From NCBI RefSeq assembly GCF_001279775.1, contig NZ_LGDG01000230.1:37883-101882 (forward strand): a DNA stretch of 64,000 nt, written 5' to 3'. A model generated the notes under the pieces. That model worked only from the letters and a program-made list of their open reading frames with translations, was not told the DNA's origin and did not search any database. Made by a program: the position numbers and the translations under genes. This DNA comes from Streptomyces sp. MMG1533 (GTDB lineage Bacteria; Actinomycetota; Actinomycetes; Streptomycetales; Streptomycetaceae). Shown one piece after another: positions 52,033 to 62,706 of this stretch (the first letter of the stretch is position 1; each line of letters opens with the position of its first letter).

Positions 52033-54465
52033 ATGACACAGGAGTTCCGCGCGTTCAGACGCGTCAAGGGGCGGTCCGCACGCCCGTCACCGGCGACACC
52101 GCCGCCGAGGCGCCGGGCGCCCCTGCGCCTCGCCGCGCTGCTGGCCTCGGCGCTGCTGGCCGCCGGCCTCCCGCTGCTCGCCGCCACCGAGCCCGCGGGC
52201 GCCACCCCGGCGCAGGACCCGAGCGCAGCCGCCGCCATCGCCCCGATCGACTTCGCGATCGCTGTGGACGAGTCCACAAGCCTCAGCGACGCGGACATGC
52301 TCCAGGAACGCGACGCCGCCGAGCGGATCGCCCTCGGCGACGTGTCGGCCGACTCCACCGTCGACATCTTCGGCTTCGCCAGCGCCGACGAACCTCCGCA
52401 GCATGCCGTGGACACCCCCTGCCCGCAGCTGAAGCTGGATTCCATCGGGCGCGCCCAGGTCGGCGCCTGCACCGCGAAACTCAAGATCCGCGCGGCCGGA
52501 ACCGGCACCGGCACCGACTTCCCCGCCGCGATCCGGCAGGGCGTCGCCGATCTCAAGGACGGGGCCGCCGGCACCCCCCGGGTGCTGTTCATGCTCACGG
52601 ACGGCCATCTCGACGTCGAGGACAGCTCCTCGTACGGCGACGAGGCGCACCGCGAGGCGGAGGGGCGGCGCCAGCTCGCCCAGGCTCTCGACGAGGCCAG
52701 GGCCGCCAGGGTGCAGATCTGGCCGCTCGGCTTCGGCTCCGACGTGGACGAGGACACGCTGCGGCAGATGGCTGAGGGCGGCTACCAGCAGTCCTGCCCC
52801 GGCATCGAGAACACCGCACCCACGGCGCGGGACGTGGACGGCTCCGCCGATGTCGGCGCGGCGCTCGAACGGGCCTTCGCCTCTGCCCATTGCCTGCACC
52901 ACGAGAAGCCCACGGACGGCGCCTACCCGCCCACCACCCAGCACGTGCACATCTCCGCGGTCGCCACCGTCGGCGCCATCGTGGTGTCCAAGGGCGACAA
53001 AGCCGTCAACGTGACCTACACCGATCCCGACGGCAGGCAACTGAAGCCGGGCGCCCCGGTCTCGGGCACCTTCAACGGTTCCAAGTACGACCTGGCCGGC
53101 CAAGGCGAGACGGTCGAGTCGCTGCGGCTCACCGACCCGGTCCCCGGCGACTGGACCGTGCGCATCGACGCTCCCGCCGGGCACCGCAGGCAGCTGGCCA
53201 GCGTAAGCGTGCTGTGGCACGGCGAACTGCGCACCTCGATCACCCTGGACCCGCCCAACCCGCAGCCGGGCGGCACAGCGAAGGTGACGCTCCAACTGCT
53301 GACGAGGAAAGACACCCCGATCACCGATCCCGAGGACCTCAAGGGCATGCGGGTGAAGGCCGCCCTGATCGGCAGCGGGTTCACCGACCGGTCGCTGAAG
53401 CTCGCCGACGACGGCTCCGATCCCGACGACGAGGCCGGGGACGGCGCCTTCACCGGCACCGCGTCCATCCCCTCCACGGCGGACGGCGCGATCCGGGCCA
53501 CGGCCACCCTCAGCGCCATCGGGCTGGCCGCCGACCCCGACCGCAGCGAAGGCGGCCACGTCTCGTTCGGCGAGCCCCCGGTGTCCTCCCGGCTGGTTCT
53601 GACTGACGCGAAGGCCCACCCCGGCGACAGCGTGCAGGGCACGCTTGAGCTGCGCAACAACAGCAAGCAGGCGCACACCCTGCAGGTTTCGGTGCGGAAC
53701 ACCGCCGGCCGCCTGCTGACCGCGGGCCCGTCGTCGGTGTCGCTCGCGGCCGGTGAGGCCCGGAGCGTCCCGCTGGAGCTGGAGGTCGCCGACAGCCCCG
53801 CCTTCAAGGCGGCCGGAGTCTCCACCACCACCCGGCTCGGCGGCGCCCTCACGGTCACCGACCGCTCGGCGGGCGGCGGTCCGCTGAGCCAGAACCCGCT
53901 GTCGGTCTCCATCACGCCGACGCCCACCTTCATGGACGAGTACGGCGGCGTGGTCGGGCTGGCGGCCACCGTGCTGCTGGTGCTCGTCGCGGCGGTCGTC
54001 CTGGCGCTGCGCCTGCGCATCTGGAACCGCATGGCACGCGGGCTGCGGCTCGAACTCAGCCTCCCCGACGGAACCCCGCTCAGCACGCTGCCGGCCGGCC
54101 GGGCGAGCAAGGGCAACTGGTTCGAGTTCAAGGTCGTCGACAAGACCGGCGAGCACCCGACGCTCGCCGCCGGGCCCGGCGGCGGCTACGCGGTGCGCCG
54201 CGACCCGAGGGCCGGTGTCCTGCTCCGCACGGCCGGCGAGGGCGAGCAGCCGCTCACCCGGGGCCGGATGGTGACGCTCGACATCGGCCAGGACCGCACA
54301 CTGCGGCTCTCGCTCGCCGAGGGCGGGAGCTCCCAGGGGCCCAAACCGGGCGGGTGGCTCCAACGTCTCCTGGGCCGCCGCACTCCCACGAAGCCCACCC
54401 CCGCGACCCTGCCCGGAGTCGCCGGGTCCGCGAGCCTCGACGACGACTTCGATCCGTTCCTCTGA
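52033..54465 (+). CDS. Secreted, membrane-anchored von Willebrand factor A protein
   Basis: This 810-residue protein has an N-terminal signal/anchor (~28-55), an extracellular vWA domain (~68-285) with intact MIDAS (DESTS 79-83, Thr in GTGTDFPAAI, FMLTDGH), and beta-sandwich domains (~300-630). One membrane helix (~640-665) leads to a C-terminal cytoplasmic ~145-residue domain. The layout resembles a surface adhesion sensor coupled to the inside. GAGGGGG precedes ATG 52033; ATG 52003 has no ribosome site. It opens the second half of the operon and is followed after 76 bp by the tubulin-like gene. Confidence 0.85.
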   Translation: MTQEFRAFRRVKGRSARPSPATPPPRRRAPLRLAALLASALLAAGLPLLAATEPAGATPAQDPSAAAAIAPIDFAIAVDESTSLSDADMLQERDAAERIALGDVSADSTVDIFGFASADEPPQHAVDTPCPQLKLDSIGRAQVGACTAKLKIRAAGTGTGTDFPAAIRQGVADLKDGAAGTPRVLFMLTDGHLDVEDSSSYGDEAHREAEGRRQLAQALDEARAARVQIWPLGFGSDVDEDTLRQMAEGGYQQSCPGIENTAPTARDVDGSADVGAALERAFASAHCLHHEKPTDGAYPPTTQHVHISAVATVGAIVVSKGDKAVNVTYTDPDGRQLKPGAPVSGTFNGSKYDLAGQGETVESLRLTDPVPGDWTVRIDAPAGHRRQLASVSVLWHGELRTSITLDPPNPQPGGTAKVTLQLLTRKDTPITDPEDLKGMRVKAALIGSGFTDRSLKLADDGSDPDDEAGDGAFTGTASIPSTADGAIRATATLSAIGLAADPDRSEGGHVSFGEPPVSSRLVLTDAKAHPGDSVQGTLELRNNSKQAHTLQVSVRNTAGRLLTAGPSSVSLAAGEARSVPLELEVADSPAFKAAGVSTTTRLGGALTVTDRSAGGGPLSQNPLSVSITPTPTFMDEYGGVVGLAATVLLVLVAAVVLALRLRIWNRMARGLRLELSLPDGTPLSTLPAGRASKGNWFEFKVVDKTGEHPTLAAGPGGGYAVRRDPRAGVLLRTAGEGEQPLTRGRMVTLDIGQDRTLRLSLAEGGSSQGPKPGGWLQRLLGRRTPTKPTPATLPGVAGSASLDDDFDPFL

Positions 54466-55654
54466 CCCCAGGAGTCCGCTCCGGACTCCCCGGCGGACCA
54501 CAGTCGCCGTTCAGACAGCGTTCAGACAGGGGGAAACACCCATGAAAGTCTTCCAGCCCATGCTCTTCGTCGGCCTGGGCGGCACCGGCGGGCAGGTCGG
54601 CTCCGAACTGGAGCGCAGGCTCCGCACGGAGCTGTGCGGTCCCGACGGCACCGCGCTCAGCCGGATCGGCGTACAACTGCCCTACCAGCTGCCGGAATGC
54701 CTGCAGTTCGTCTACGCGGACTTCAGCGAGGCCGAGCTCGATCTGCTGCCGCTCAACAGCGTCAGCGACCCGACGCTGCGCACCGCCTTCCGCAAGACCG
54801 CCAGAGTCACCCATGATCTGCTGCCCCCGCACGACAGCTCCTCCGAGGTCAACCAGGTGCTGCGGGCCAAGTTCCGCCGGGAGACCGAGGGATGGCTGCC
54901 GCCGGAGCGCAACGAGCCCCGGATAACCCCGCTGAGCAAGGGAGCGGGCCAGTACCCGACGATCGGCCGGGCCGCGCTGTTCGGCACGCTCCAGCACAGC
55001 CTCAAGGGGGTCATGGACCCACTGAGCGAGGCGATCAACGCGATCGCGCGCTCCGGCCCGGCGCTGGCCCAGCTCGGCGGAAACCAGATCACCGGCTGCG
55101 ACGTCTTCGTGTCCTTCTCGGTGGCCGGCGGCACCGGGGCCGGAATCTTCCTGGACTATCTGCACCTCATCGCGGAGGCCTTCAAGCAGAAGGGTTTCCA
55201 GGGCGTCAAGATCCATCCGCTGGTCGTGATGCCCTCCGCCTTCGCCGCCGGGGCCGGCGGCGGGCCCGAGGCCGAACTCAACGCGGCCCGGTCACTGATC
55301 GACCTGTTCCGGCTGGTGGACGAGCAGAACCGGCCGATGTCCAGCGCCGAACTCGGGGACGTCGAGGAGAACACGGGAGGCCTGCGGATCACGTACCCCA
55401 TGGCGACCCCGATCCGGATGCGTCCCGGGCTGATGCCGACCGGCTTCCTGTTCAGCCGTACGGCCGGTATCCGCCCCGACGACCTGCGGCGCTCCATCGT
55501 GTCGTTGGTGATGTCGCTGATCGGCACCGAACTGGGGGACGGTCCCGCCAACGGCGGCGTGGCCCGGGACGGCAACGATCAGACCTTCGCGTCCAGCTTC
55601 CTCAACCACGAGCGACAGCGCACCGAGCGCGCCCCGTCGGGCATCGGCCCGCAA

Positions 55655-55659
55655 GGGGG
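55655..55659 (+). other. G5 run at the tubulin-gene frameshift
   Basis: Removing a single G joins the two tubulin-like reading frames without changing conserved residues on either side. Confidence 0.75.
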
Positions 55660-57842
55660 TCTCCACCAGCCTGGTCGCCTCGCTCACCGTGCCGGTGGAC
55701 GAACTGGCCGAAGTGATGTCCGCGCGGATGCTCGCCGTGGCCGTGGACGCCCTCGCCGATGAGGACCACCGGTCGGAGCTCTCCCTGCGCCCGCTGCTTG
55801 AGCAGATGTTCGACACCTGCGGGCTGTCGGACCTCTGGCACCGGCCGTTCGATCCGGCGTCGGACCCGACGGTGCCGCCCCGCGGCAGGACCGCGATCGA
55901 ACAGGAGCTGCAGGACCGGATCGTCAACCTGGAGGCGCAGTTGGAGAACCTGCGCAAGAAGGTCGCCCGCCGGATGCCGGCCATGGTCCACGCCTTCACA
56001 CCGCTGCAGGCCATGGACGACATGGTGGGCAAGGTCAACCCGTTCGATCTGAGGCGGATGGTGCTGGGCGACAGCCGCGACCCGGACAAGGCCGTCCAGC
56101 AGGGGCTCCTCGGCATCCTGCAACGCCGGGGCCAGCCGCCGGCCCGGCCCGCCGGTGTGGCCGGCGAAAAGCCGCCCGCGGTCCCGCGGATCCGCGGTGG
56201 CAGGCTCGCCCGGCTGCACTGGAACGACTCGGAGGTGCAGACGGCGGTGGCGGATCAGGACCGCTGGTACGCCTGGCGCTGTCACGCCGTCTGGCACTCC
56301 GCCTGGGCGGCCCACCGTACGTCGTGGGAACGCTCGGGGAAGCTCCTGGAGAGCGAGGTCAAGCGGCTGACCTCGGCGTTCCTCGGGCACATCGACGAAG
56401 AGAAGAAGACCCACAAGCGGGCGGTCCAGGAGCTCTACCAGGACCGCACAGGAGTCGCCTACCTGCTGCCCTCGCAGCGCGATCTCCGGGAGTTCTACGG
56501 CGACCTGGCCGATCGTCTCTCCAGCCGGCACGGCCTCAAGGAGAACGACGACGAGGGCACCCTGCTGCTGAAGCTGGTCGGCTCGGACGAGTGGACCGCG
56601 GCCATGCGGGCGGTGCGCAAGGAGAAGCCCGAGATCGCCGTGGGCGAGGTCAAGTCCATCGTGAAGAAGAGGGTCAAGACCCTCTTCGCCGAGCGCTTGC
56701 GGCATGAGGAGGAGCGCCCGCTGCTGCCGTCGATGGGCGCGCTGCTGGCAGCGGCCGCGGGTGACCGGGGCGCGGCCGAGGAGGTCGGCGAGGCCGCCCT
56801 CGCCGACTTCGGGCACAAGATCAAGGGGCTGCTGCCGATCGGCTTCAGCCCCGAGGGCAACGGTCCGATGAAGGTGCTGCTCGTCTATCCGCAGGTGCCC
56901 AACCGGCAGGAGGTCGAGGACTATCTGCGGACGGTGCTGCCACTGCCCAGGGACACCAAGCGGCTGATCGAGTTCCGGGGCGTGGAGACCGAGTCGATCA
57001 CGGTCGTGCTGGTCCGCAGCGAGATGAGCATCACCGAGGTGCCCGAGGCCCGCAATGTGCTGCGCACCTGGGCCCGCACGGCCCGCAAGAACGGGGCGAT
57101 GCTCAACTGGCGGCAGCGGCTGGGCCACCAGGACAGCTGGCTGGCCAGCACCGAGGACGATCGCACCCACATCCTGTACCGGCTGCTGTGCGCGATGTGG
57201 AACGGTCAGGTGGAGGTCGTCGAGGGCAGCCAGGACTCCCCGGAGCGGATTCGGATCTGGCTCACCACCGACACCAGGCCGGGCCAGCCCGGCATCACCC
57301 TGAGCCTGGACGAGTACCAGGACGGACTGTCCAGCTGGGTCGGGCTGCTGCGGTCGTACGAGCGCTGGGCCCTGCTGGACGAGGGCACCATCGTGGACAC
57401 CTACTGCGATGTGTTGATGCAGATCACCCCGAACGGGCTGGAACGCCTCGGCGGCAAGCCGCACCCGCTCTTCGTCCATCTGGTCGAGAAGGTGGCTCCG
57501 CAGCAGCTGCAACTGCTGTCGCGGCGCGAGGAGTTCGACGATCCGCGGATCACCGCGCGGCTCAAGCCGCTGCACCGGTTCTGGTCGTTCACCCTTCCCG
57601 AGGCGCTGAGGGTCGACACCGATGAGCAGGAGTTCCAGGTCAGCCTGCGGGATCTGCTGGACGCCTTCCGCGAGGGGCAGCCGCACCGCCGGCGGCTGAG
57701 GCCGAATGCGGCGGAGACGGAACAGCGCGGGTTCGAGCGGCCTGCCGACGAGGACTTCGGAACCCAGCCGCTGCCTGCCCCCGCCTCGCCCCACGAGCCC
57801 ACCCGGGGACACGAGGACCGGCCGGACGACGCCCGGCCCCAC

Positions 57843-57977
57843 GAGAAGGAGCCGTACGGGAAGGAGCCGTACGAAAGGGAGCCGTACGGGAAGGAGCCGT
57901 CGGAGAAGGACCCGTTCCAGAGGGAGCCGTACGAGAAAGCGCCGTACGAGAGGGAGCCGTACGAGAAGGAGCCGCCC
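57843..57977 (+). repeat. Nine 15-bp (5-residue) coding repeats in the tubulin-like tail
   Basis: Nine in-frame units coding variants of EKEPY (EKEPY, GKEPY, EREPY, GKEPS, EKDPF, QREPY, EKAPY, EREPY, EKEPP) form an extended charged C-terminal tail, reminiscent of the acidic tails of eukaryotic tubulins. Copy number is likely variable between strains. Confidence 0.9.
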
Positions 57978-58039
57978 CGGAGCGCGCCCCGGAGCGCCCC
58001 GGACGAGGCCGACTCATACTCCTGGGAGCGTGATCCCGA

Positions 58040-60655
58040 GTGACCGGCGACCAGGGAACCTCACGACCCGTGATCCGTCTGAGCCTGCTGGAGGACGCGG
58101 AGCGGTTCGACGACGACCAGCGCCTCGCGGCCGCCATCGGGGCGTTGCTCGCGCCCTACGGCCGCACGGCCCCCGGCACCTACCGCTTCCTGGTGGTGGA
58201 CACGCCCGAGGGTCTGGTCCACCACCAGTCCGTCTATGAACGGCTGCTGCGCTATCAGCGGGCCCCCAGGATCAGCCTGCTCTGCGTGCTCGCCGGGGAT
58301 CTGCGCCCCGGATCGGGCACCTACGAGGACTCCCCGATGCTGCGCCTCCCCGGCATGCTCAGGACAACATCGGTCGGGGTCCTGTGGACGGGCGACATCA
58401 AGGCGGCGGGGCGGCACGGGCCGCCCGCGCCCGGCGGCGCGCCCGACCCCCTGGCCCTGGGCGCACTGACCGGGCTGCTCCTCGTCCCCGAGCTCTTCGA
58501 CCAGGTGCTGCGGCGACTCGGCGCCACCTGCAACGGGGTCGCCGCCCCGGGAGCGCGGCTGCTGGAGTACGACCTGTCGCCGACGGCGCGCGACCGCGCG
58601 TGGAAGAAGGGGGCCGCCCGCTTCGTCGGGCAGCCGTCCCAGGGAGCCGGCACCCACGTCAGGGCGGACGGGGTCGCCTCAGGCGCGTCGAGCCTTCCGG
58701 AACCGCTCGACCGGCTGGCAGACGGCAGCGGAGCGCAGCACGCCGTCGAGTACACGCGGGGAGGGCCGCTGGAGGAGACGCGGAACCGCTGCGTCGCCGC
58801 TCTGCGCGACGCCGGGCAGGCGAAGAACCATCTCGCCACCGTGGGCGGCCTGGTCGCCGGCCACGGTGCAGAAGCCTTCTCCATGGCGCTGGTCGGCGCC
58901 AGAACCGCCCTCGGTGAGTACCGCGAGCAGGTGAGCGACGTCGTCGAACTGGGCGCGCGCCCACAGACGGCGACCGAACCCGCCGAGGCCGGGCTGCGGC
59001 TCAAGGAACTCGGGCTCACCCTGCCGCCGGCCGGCATCACACCCGAGCAGTCGGGCGAGGGACTGCGCGAACTCGCCGAGCGCCTCTTCGGCGCCGGTCT
59101 GACCCTGAGCGGCGTCGCCGACCGCTTCGAGGACTGTTCGGCCAGGATGATGCCGTACCAGGACGACACACTGACCGAGGGGCCCGCGCGCGCCTGCCCG
59201 CAGGAACTGCTCGCCCCCGGTGGCGGGGGCCCGCCGCACGCACCAAGTGGAGCGGCGGGGGCACGCGTCCTCACTTTCCTGGCGGGCGCCCTCGCCGGAC
59301 TGGGCGTCTGGCCCTGGGCGGCCGGCGCGGTCGGCGTCTTGTTGCTCGCCGTGTTCGGCGCATCCTTGATATCCCGTCACCTGCCGAACAGCGCGCCAAG
59401 GGTGCGCGCCGCGTTCGGCAGCGGATACTCCTTGGCGCAGGGCACCGCAGCCCTGCTCGGCGGCGCGTCCGCCGCCGCGCTGGGGACCCTGCTGGGGCTG
59501 CCCACCTGGACCGCGCCGATCGGCCTGCCGGGCGGCCTGGTCCTGGCCTGGATCGTGATGGTCCGCGAGTGGAACCGGGCCGTGCGGCAGGTGTGGAAGG
59601 ACAGCGGCGCGGCCGCGCTGCAGGGGGCGGTGCGCGCGCTCGACGAGGTGCTTGACCAGGCGGTACGGCAGCGCTGGTGGGCCGAGCCGGAACGGACCGG
59701 CTGCGCCGAGGCCGCCCGGTCGGTGTCCGTGGTGCTCAGCGGCGTGAGCGCGACCGTCACCGCCGAGGCCGCCGCCGGGGTGCGGACCGAGAAGCCTGCC
59801 CCGGGCCTCGACGCCGACGGGGAGGGGAGGGACCCGGGCACCGGGCACCGGCTCGACGTCCCCGCCTGGATGCCCCGGGCCGTCTCCGCCGTACGCCCGG
59901 GGTCCGGAACCCTCTCCGGAGCGGGGCCGGTGCCCGCACGTCCCGGCGGCTCGCCGGATGACCGGACGCCGCCCTGGGTGGACCGGGAGAACGGCGACGG
60001 CGGCCCCGACCTGGTCGCCACGCTCGGCGGCGACTTCGCCGATCTGGTGGTACAGGCGCTGGAACCGTACTGGGAATCCGTGAAGGGCGGGCACTCCGCC
60101 TCCGGGGCGGCGAAGCAAGTGGCCAGGAGGGTCAGGGAACTACTGGACGTCGCCCGGCGGCATTTGCTGCACAACGGAGTCATCCCGGCTCCCCCGTACG
60201 CCGACCCCAAGCGGACCCGCAGCGGTCCCGCCGGGCTGCTCGGCCTCGGTCTGGACCGGGTGGTCGAGGTCGCGGCCCCCAACGCCGACCGGGACCTGGT
60301 GGTTCAGCTCGTCTCGCCCGGACAGTTGCCGTTGCTGAGCCGCGACCCGACCGCCGTCGAGTGGATCCGGTTCGCGCCCGCGGCCGTCCGCGACCAGGTG
60401 GACGGCCACGCGGCCGACGACGACGGAGCGGTGTGGACGTATTCGGGCCGCTACGCGGGCCAGTTGAGGCTGACCCCGCTGCGCGCGGGCTCAGTGGAGA
60501 CGCTGATGTCCTACGGCGGCACGCGGGACCCGGACGACCGGCACACGGGACACCCGGCCGACGGCCGGCCCGTGGACGAGGCCACCGCGCCCGCTCCCGA
60601 GGGGAAACAGCGGCACCCCGCGAACGACCCCTTGGACGAGGAGCACTCATGGTGA
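58040..60655 (+). CDS. Unrecognised membrane protein of the tubulin/GTPase operon
   Basis: This 871-residue protein has a soluble N-terminal region (~1-400) starting with a Rossmann-like stretch (YRFLVVDTPEGL), two paired hydrophobic segments (~408-450 and ~463-510) and a soluble C-terminal domain (~520-830). It ends in a disordered tail. I do not recognise the family. The GTG start overlaps the tubulin stop (GTGA) and its end overlaps the GTPase gene by 7 bp, so it is an obligate partner by arrangement. A membrane platform for the tubulin-like protein or the GTPase is a reasonable guess only. Confidence 0.7.
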   Translation: MTGDQGTSRPVIRLSLLEDAERFDDDQRLAAAIGALLAPYGRTAPGTYRFLVVDTPEGLVHHQSVYERLLRYQRAPRISLLCVLAGDLRPGSGTYEDSPMLRLPGMLRTTSVGVLWTGDIKAAGRHGPPAPGGAPDPLALGALTGLLLVPELFDQVLRRLGATCNGVAAPGARLLEYDLSPTARDRAWKKGAARFVGQPSQGAGTHVRADGVASGASSLPEPLDRLADGSGAQHAVEYTRGGPLEETRNRCVAALRDAGQAKNHLATVGGLVAGHGAEAFSMALVGARTALGEYREQVSDVVELGARPQTATEPAEAGLRLKELGLTLPPAGITPEQSGEGLRELAERLFGAGLTLSGVADRFEDCSARMMPYQDDTLTEGPARACPQELLAPGGGGPPHAPSGAAGARVLTFLAGALAGLGVWPWAAGAVGVLLLAVFGASLISRHLPNSAPRVRAAFGSGYSLAQGTAALLGGASAAALGTLLGLPTWTAPIGLPGGLVLAWIVMVREWNRAVRQVWKDSGAAALQGAVRALDEVLDQAVRQRWWAEPERTGCAEAARSVSVVLSGVSATVTAEAAAGVRTEKPAPGLDADGEGRDPGTGHRLDVPAWMPRAVSAVRPGSGTLSGAGPVPARPGGSPDDRTPPWVDRENGDGGPDLVATLGGDFADLVVQALEPYWESVKGGHSASGAAKQVARRVRELLDVARRHLLHNGVIPAPPYADPKRTRSGPAGLLGLGLDRVVEVAAPNADRDLVVQLVSPGQLPLLSRDPTAVEWIRFAPAAVRDQVDGHAADDDGAVWTYSGRYAGQLRLTPLRAGSVETLMSYGGTRDPDDRHTGHPADGRPVDEATAPAPEGKQRHPANDPLDEEHSW

Positions 60656-62706
60656 ACCCACCCGCCGGACCGCCCGCGGCGAACGGAGAGCCGAAGGGCG
60701 GCCCCCTCAGTTTCACCGATCCCGCGGGCCGGCGGCACACCGCGTGGATGGTCCCCGGCGAGGAACTGCCCCACCTGGCCCCAGCCCCCGCCGTCGCCCG
60801 ATGGGTCGCCCTGGACGGCGACTACGACCTGGTCCAGGTCCGGCTGCCATCGGCCCAGGCCCGCACCGCCGAGGCGCAGGGCGCCCTCGAGGCGGAGGTG
60901 GGCGCGGCGCTGGACATCAACTCCGCGCTGCGCGGCACCAGTCATGAGCAGCTCTTCCCGGTGCCGGTCGGCTACGACATGGACGTGGCCGAGCCGTTCG
61001 TGCTCTACCTCGGTCCGAGCGGCGATCCGCTGTCCGCGGCCGACGGCGTGCAGATCAGGGAACAGCAGCTGATCCAGCGCGACCTGGTGCTCGCCGTCCG
61101 CCTGCTGGAGGACCTCGGACTGGTGCATCGCGGCATCTCGCCGGCGTATGCCCACTGGGACCACGGCACCGTGCAACTGTGGGACCTCGGCGCGGTCACT
61201 CGGACCGGCCGGCCGCGTACCGCGTACGGTCTTGCCCCCTACGCTCCTCCGGAGCAACTGGCCGGGATCGGCGAGGTCGATCCGCGCGACTCCCTGTGGA
61301 GCATTGCCCAGCTGATGTACGAGCTGGTGGCGCGGCGGCCGGGGAATGCCCAAGGGAGGCCGGACGACCTGGCCAGATATCCCTCCCTGGTGCCGGACAT
61401 CGGACCGCTGTTCGCCCCACTGGCCCGGGACCGGCCCGGCCCGGAACAACTGCTGGAGCGGCTCCAGCCGGGCTTCGGCCCCGGCGGGGCCTCGCCGGCC
61501 GGACACGACCCGCTGGACCCGTTCCGCAGGGAGTTCGACGCCGTCATGGCACGCAAGCGGTTGTCGGGACAGGCGCGTTCCGCAACCGCCGGCGGGCAGC
61601 CGCCCCGACCGGGCGGGCAGGCCGAGTCCGGGGCGGTTGACTGCCCCTACTGCCTCGCGTCGATGACGTACGACCACAGCAAGTTGTTCATCGTCGACGC
61701 CCAACTCCAGTACCAGAAGCTGGATGTGACATCCGAACGCAACTCGAAGCGGCTGGCTGATCTGCTGCGCCGGGCGGTGCAGAAGTGCCCGGGCGCGCAC
61801 GACTCCCCGACGCACTACGTCCCGGTCCCGTACCTGATCAACGGGCGACCGCTGATCGTCGCCATGGTCGGCAACTCCCACAGCGGGAAGACCCATCTGC
61901 TGACGCAGATGATCGGCGAGGTGACCGCCGAGGCACTCGCGCCCTTCGGACTGCGGTGGCAGTCCGTCAGCCCGCGGATCCATTCCGACTTCTACACCAA
62001 ACGGGTGGCCCCGCTGCGCAGCGGAACCGAACTGGGTCACACACTGCAGACCACGTTCGCGCAGTTCGCGGAAGCCGTCCTGATCACCGACCGGCATGGT
62101 GAGACCCGCCCCGTCGCCTTCTTCGACCTGGGCGGCGAGGACCTGCTCAAGACCGACGAACTGCTGAACTTCCTGCTGAACGTGGACGCCCTGGTGTTCG
62201 CCGTCGACCCACTGCTGGCGCTCCCGCTGCCGCAGCTGGACGAGGCCCGTGCCAAGGACGCGGTGAACGTCAGCCCCGGGGGCGACCCCACCTTCGAGAC
62301 CGTCCTGGACCGGCTTCCGTCCGACCACCAGGCAGTCGCCGCCCTGGTCGTGGGGAAGTCCGACCTGATCAGGTTCGAGAACCCGGTCGGCCAGTGGCTC
62401 GGTGAGGTCACGCAGGCCTCGGGGACCTCACTCGACCAGGAACGGCTTCTGAAGGAGAGCCGCGACGTCTACGCCTTTCTGCGGTTGCACGCGCACCGCC
62501 CCTGGCTGAGGCCGTTCGAGGGCATCCCGCGGTGCACGCTGCACTTCGCCTCCGCCACCGGCGGCCGGGCCGAGGACGGCCGCTACCCGCACGGGGTGCG
62601 GGCGAGACGGGTGATCGAGCCACTGCTGTCGGTGCTGGCCATGTGCGGCGTCATCGACTCGACCATCTCTTCAACCGAGGAAGCATCCGCCGAGGTGGGG
62701 GCATGA
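60649..62706 (+). CDS. Pseudokinase-GTPase fusion (DO-GTPase2-like)
   Basis: This 685-residue protein has a degenerate protein-kinase-like domain (~30-250): HRGIS (160-164) in place of HRD, WDLG (178-181) for DFG, APPEQ (199-203) and DSLWSIAQLMYEL. Catalytic Asp is lost, so it is probably a pseudokinase. A CPYC (~332-335) and KCPGAH segment may bind zinc. The TRAFAC-like GTPase domain follows, with G1 GNSHSGKT (408-415), G3 DLGGED (493-498) and G4 GKSD (569-572). It matches the double-GTPase-2 family of conflict systems. ATGG-type overlap with the preceding gene and ATGA overlap with the next. Confidence 0.8.
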   Translation: MVNPPAGPPAANGEPKGGPLSFTDPAGRRHTAWMVPGEELPHLAPAPAVARWVALDGDYDLVQVRLPSAQARTAEAQGALEAEVGAALDINSALRGTSHEQLFPVPVGYDMDVAEPFVLYLGPSGDPLSAADGVQIREQQLIQRDLVLAVRLLEDLGLVHRGISPAYAHWDHGTVQLWDLGAVTRTGRPRTAYGLAPYAPPEQLAGIGEVDPRDSLWSIAQLMYELVARRPGNAQGRPDDLARYPSLVPDIGPLFAPLARDRPGPEQLLERLQPGFGPGGASPAGHDPLDPFRREFDAVMARKRLSGQARSATAGGQPPRPGGQAESGAVDCPYCLASMTYDHSKLFIVDAQLQYQKLDVTSERNSKRLADLLRRAVQKCPGAHDSPTHYVPVPYLINGRPLIVAMVGNSHSGKTHLLTQMIGEVTAEALAPFGLRWQSVSPRIHSDFYTKRVAPLRSGTELGHTLQTTFAQFAEAVLITDRHGETRPVAFFDLGGEDLLKTDELLNFLLNVDALVFAVDPLLALPLPQLDEARAKDAVNVSPGGDPTFETVLDRLPSDHQAVAALVVGKSDLIRFENPVGQWLGEVTQASGTSLDQERLLKESRDVYAFLRLHAHRPWLRPFEGIPRCTLHFASATGGRAEDGRYPHGVRARRVIEPLLSVLAMCGVIDSTISSTEEASAEVGA

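Larger units (their letters stand above)
54542..58043 (+). pseudogene. Tubulin-like protein split by a one-base frameshift
   Basis: Two adjoining frames together encode one ~1166-residue tubulin-like (Tubulin_2) protein. The first frame (54542 to ~55657) has FVGLGGTGGQVGSELERRL and the nucleotide loop FSVAGGTGAGIFLDYL. The second (~55660 to 58043) continues GVSTSLVASLTVPVDELAEVMSARML through a long helical C-terminus. The frame changes at a run of five G (55655-55659): removing one G restores IGPQGVSTSLVASL. Either the gene is dead, the copy is phase-variable, slippage occurs, or the assembly has one extra G. Downstream genes are intact and coupled. The tail holds nine EKEPY-like repeats. Confidence 0.8.
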
